Below are positions 63,090-64,000 of a stretch of 64,000 bases of DNA, in pieces; position 1 is the stretch's first letter; every line of letters begins with the position of its first letter. The stretch is from Protonemura montana (Eukaryota > Arthropoda > Insecta > Plecoptera > Nemouridae), in the NCBI GenBank assembly GCA_947568835.1, contig OX387602.1:32460242-32524241 (forward strand). Direction: 5' to 3'. A model generated the notes under the pieces. It saw nothing but the letters and a program-made list of their open reading frames with translations, had not been told where the DNA came from and searched no databases. A program made the translations under genes and the position numbers.

Positions 63090-63480
63090 TCAATAATAAT
63101 AATAATTTTATTGTCCTGAGATCAAGGTTGATATAAGAGAGCGTTAAATCAATACAGCACACATTTGCTGTATCACATAGTAGGTACAAATGTTAGAATA
63201 TATTTTAAGAATACAACAAGAATATCAATCATTTCTGGCCTTTGCCAAGTAATCGTCAATAGAATAAAAACATTTATCTACCAGTCATTTTTGTAACATA
63301 GATTTTAATGCTGGTGGATCCTGGAGGCTAAATTTGTTCTTTAAGTCGATGGGTAAAACACTCAACAGTTTATAACCGGCCCGAAGTGGGCTTTTCAATG
63401 TGATATTTAAATTTGTGTACACTAATATCGTTTTCCCCTTCAATGGAAATATATTTTTAATGAGGTGTTGCTGAAAACAA
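63090..63480 (-). mobile_element. 3' end of a second non-LTR retrotransposon
   Basis: Minus-strand frames read LRAGYKLLSVLPIDLKNKFS, PALKSMLQK and, after a one-base frameshift, WLVDKCFYSIDDYLAKA, the typical RT C terminus (FK..LK.WL....FYS...L). An (ATT)n tail is at 63095-63112. Confidence 0.72.
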
Positions 63481-63489
63481 AACGTGAAG

Positions 63490-63560
63490 GTGTCGGGGAT
63501 CGAACCCCGAACCCTTGGCATAAAAGAAGAACTTTGGGCTCGGACGAGTGTATGGAATGA
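63490..63560 (-). repeat. tRNA-like SINE fragment
   Basis: Minus strand gggttcggggttcgatcccc is a B-box/T-arm match, but no A box or cloverleaf completes it. Confidence 0.45.
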
Positions 63561-64000
63561 GTACAGCAACAAAAGAATAAGTAATAATAATAATGTTTAT
63601 TAACAGTAAAAATTTAAATAAAATGATATGTTTTGTCATGCAGGCACAATTGAAAGTAAATTACAAACTAGATAGATTTCCTTTGGAATTCATTAATACA
63701 GTAAAACTCTTTCTCCAGACAATAATTTTTTACATGAAATTTAAAAGTTTGTACATTTTTTATTTCCTGCATCTCATTTAACAGCTCGTTATATAAATGA
63801 ACACAATTAAAATGTTGTTCTGAGCTGCGTTGATAGTTGGTAAGTTTTTATGTCTTGTGTTGTAAATTTCCTTTGTTTTGTTTTCAAAGCACATCAGTTT
63901 CAACTTTATAAAGTACTACACATACCAAGTACAATCAGTAGCGGATGAGATAAATTAAACATAAAGAAATTAGCAAAACCAGGTGGTAATTGATTTCTAT
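63561..64000. other. AT-rich right edge
   Basis: Another (AAT)n stretch at about 63583 may mark a further retroelement tail. No gene recognised. Confidence 0.4.

Overview
This is a eukaryotic nuclear window, most likely from an arthropod. Every recognisable protein is cut by GT-AG introns (one GC-AG), the proteins are animal families (mitochondrial EF-Tu, CUB/LDLa and EB/LDLa extracellular proteins, DUF229, SMYD4), and interstitial (TTAGG)n, the arthropod telomere motif, is abundant. Exons are short and rich in GC and CpG; introns and spacers are AT-rich and packed with tandem repeats. By adding up the arrays I list, roughly 45% of the window is satellite or minisatellite DNA.

Layout. (1) 1428-12838, minus: four internal exons of mitochondrial elongation factor Tu; the 5' exon is not identified and about the last 100 codons lie beyond the left edge. 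Its introns hold a 78-bp array that repeats the intron/exon junction, a 5.5-kb 10-mer satellite and a 5-mer array. (2) 14542-25506, plus: a secreted protein of about 519 aa with a signal peptide, four EB-type cysteine modules and four LDL-receptor class A repeats. (3) 29800-32637, plus: a complete DUF229 single-pass membrane protein, 709 aa, in three exons. (4) 32969-47833, minus: a complete 829-aa, nine-exon receptor-like protein with signal peptide, three CUB domains, one LDLa, one transmembrane helix and a long tail with PPxY motifs. It converges on gene 3. (5) 52789-61602, plus: a complete SMYD4-like MYND/SET protein, 714 aa in ten exons. Exon phases join without a break in all five models, which is the main internal check on them.

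Between and inside the genes are 5S-rRNA-like and tRNA-like SINE heads expanded into tandem arrays, a 1.1-kb hAT element with a perfect 8-bp target duplication, several foldback elements, and 3' ends of non-LTR retrotransposons.

The feature most worth attention is that at least ten introns, spread over four genes, carry unrelated tandem arrays starting or ending within a few to a few tens of bases of a splice site. In mitochondrial EF-Tu the array contains 16 intact copies of the real 3' splice site upstream of the one that is used. In the CUB gene a 143-nt exon sits between opposed arrays of the same 10-mer, which also form continuous AGGTCA DR4 nuclear-receptor half-sites. There is no sign of an operon or a shared pathway among the five genes.
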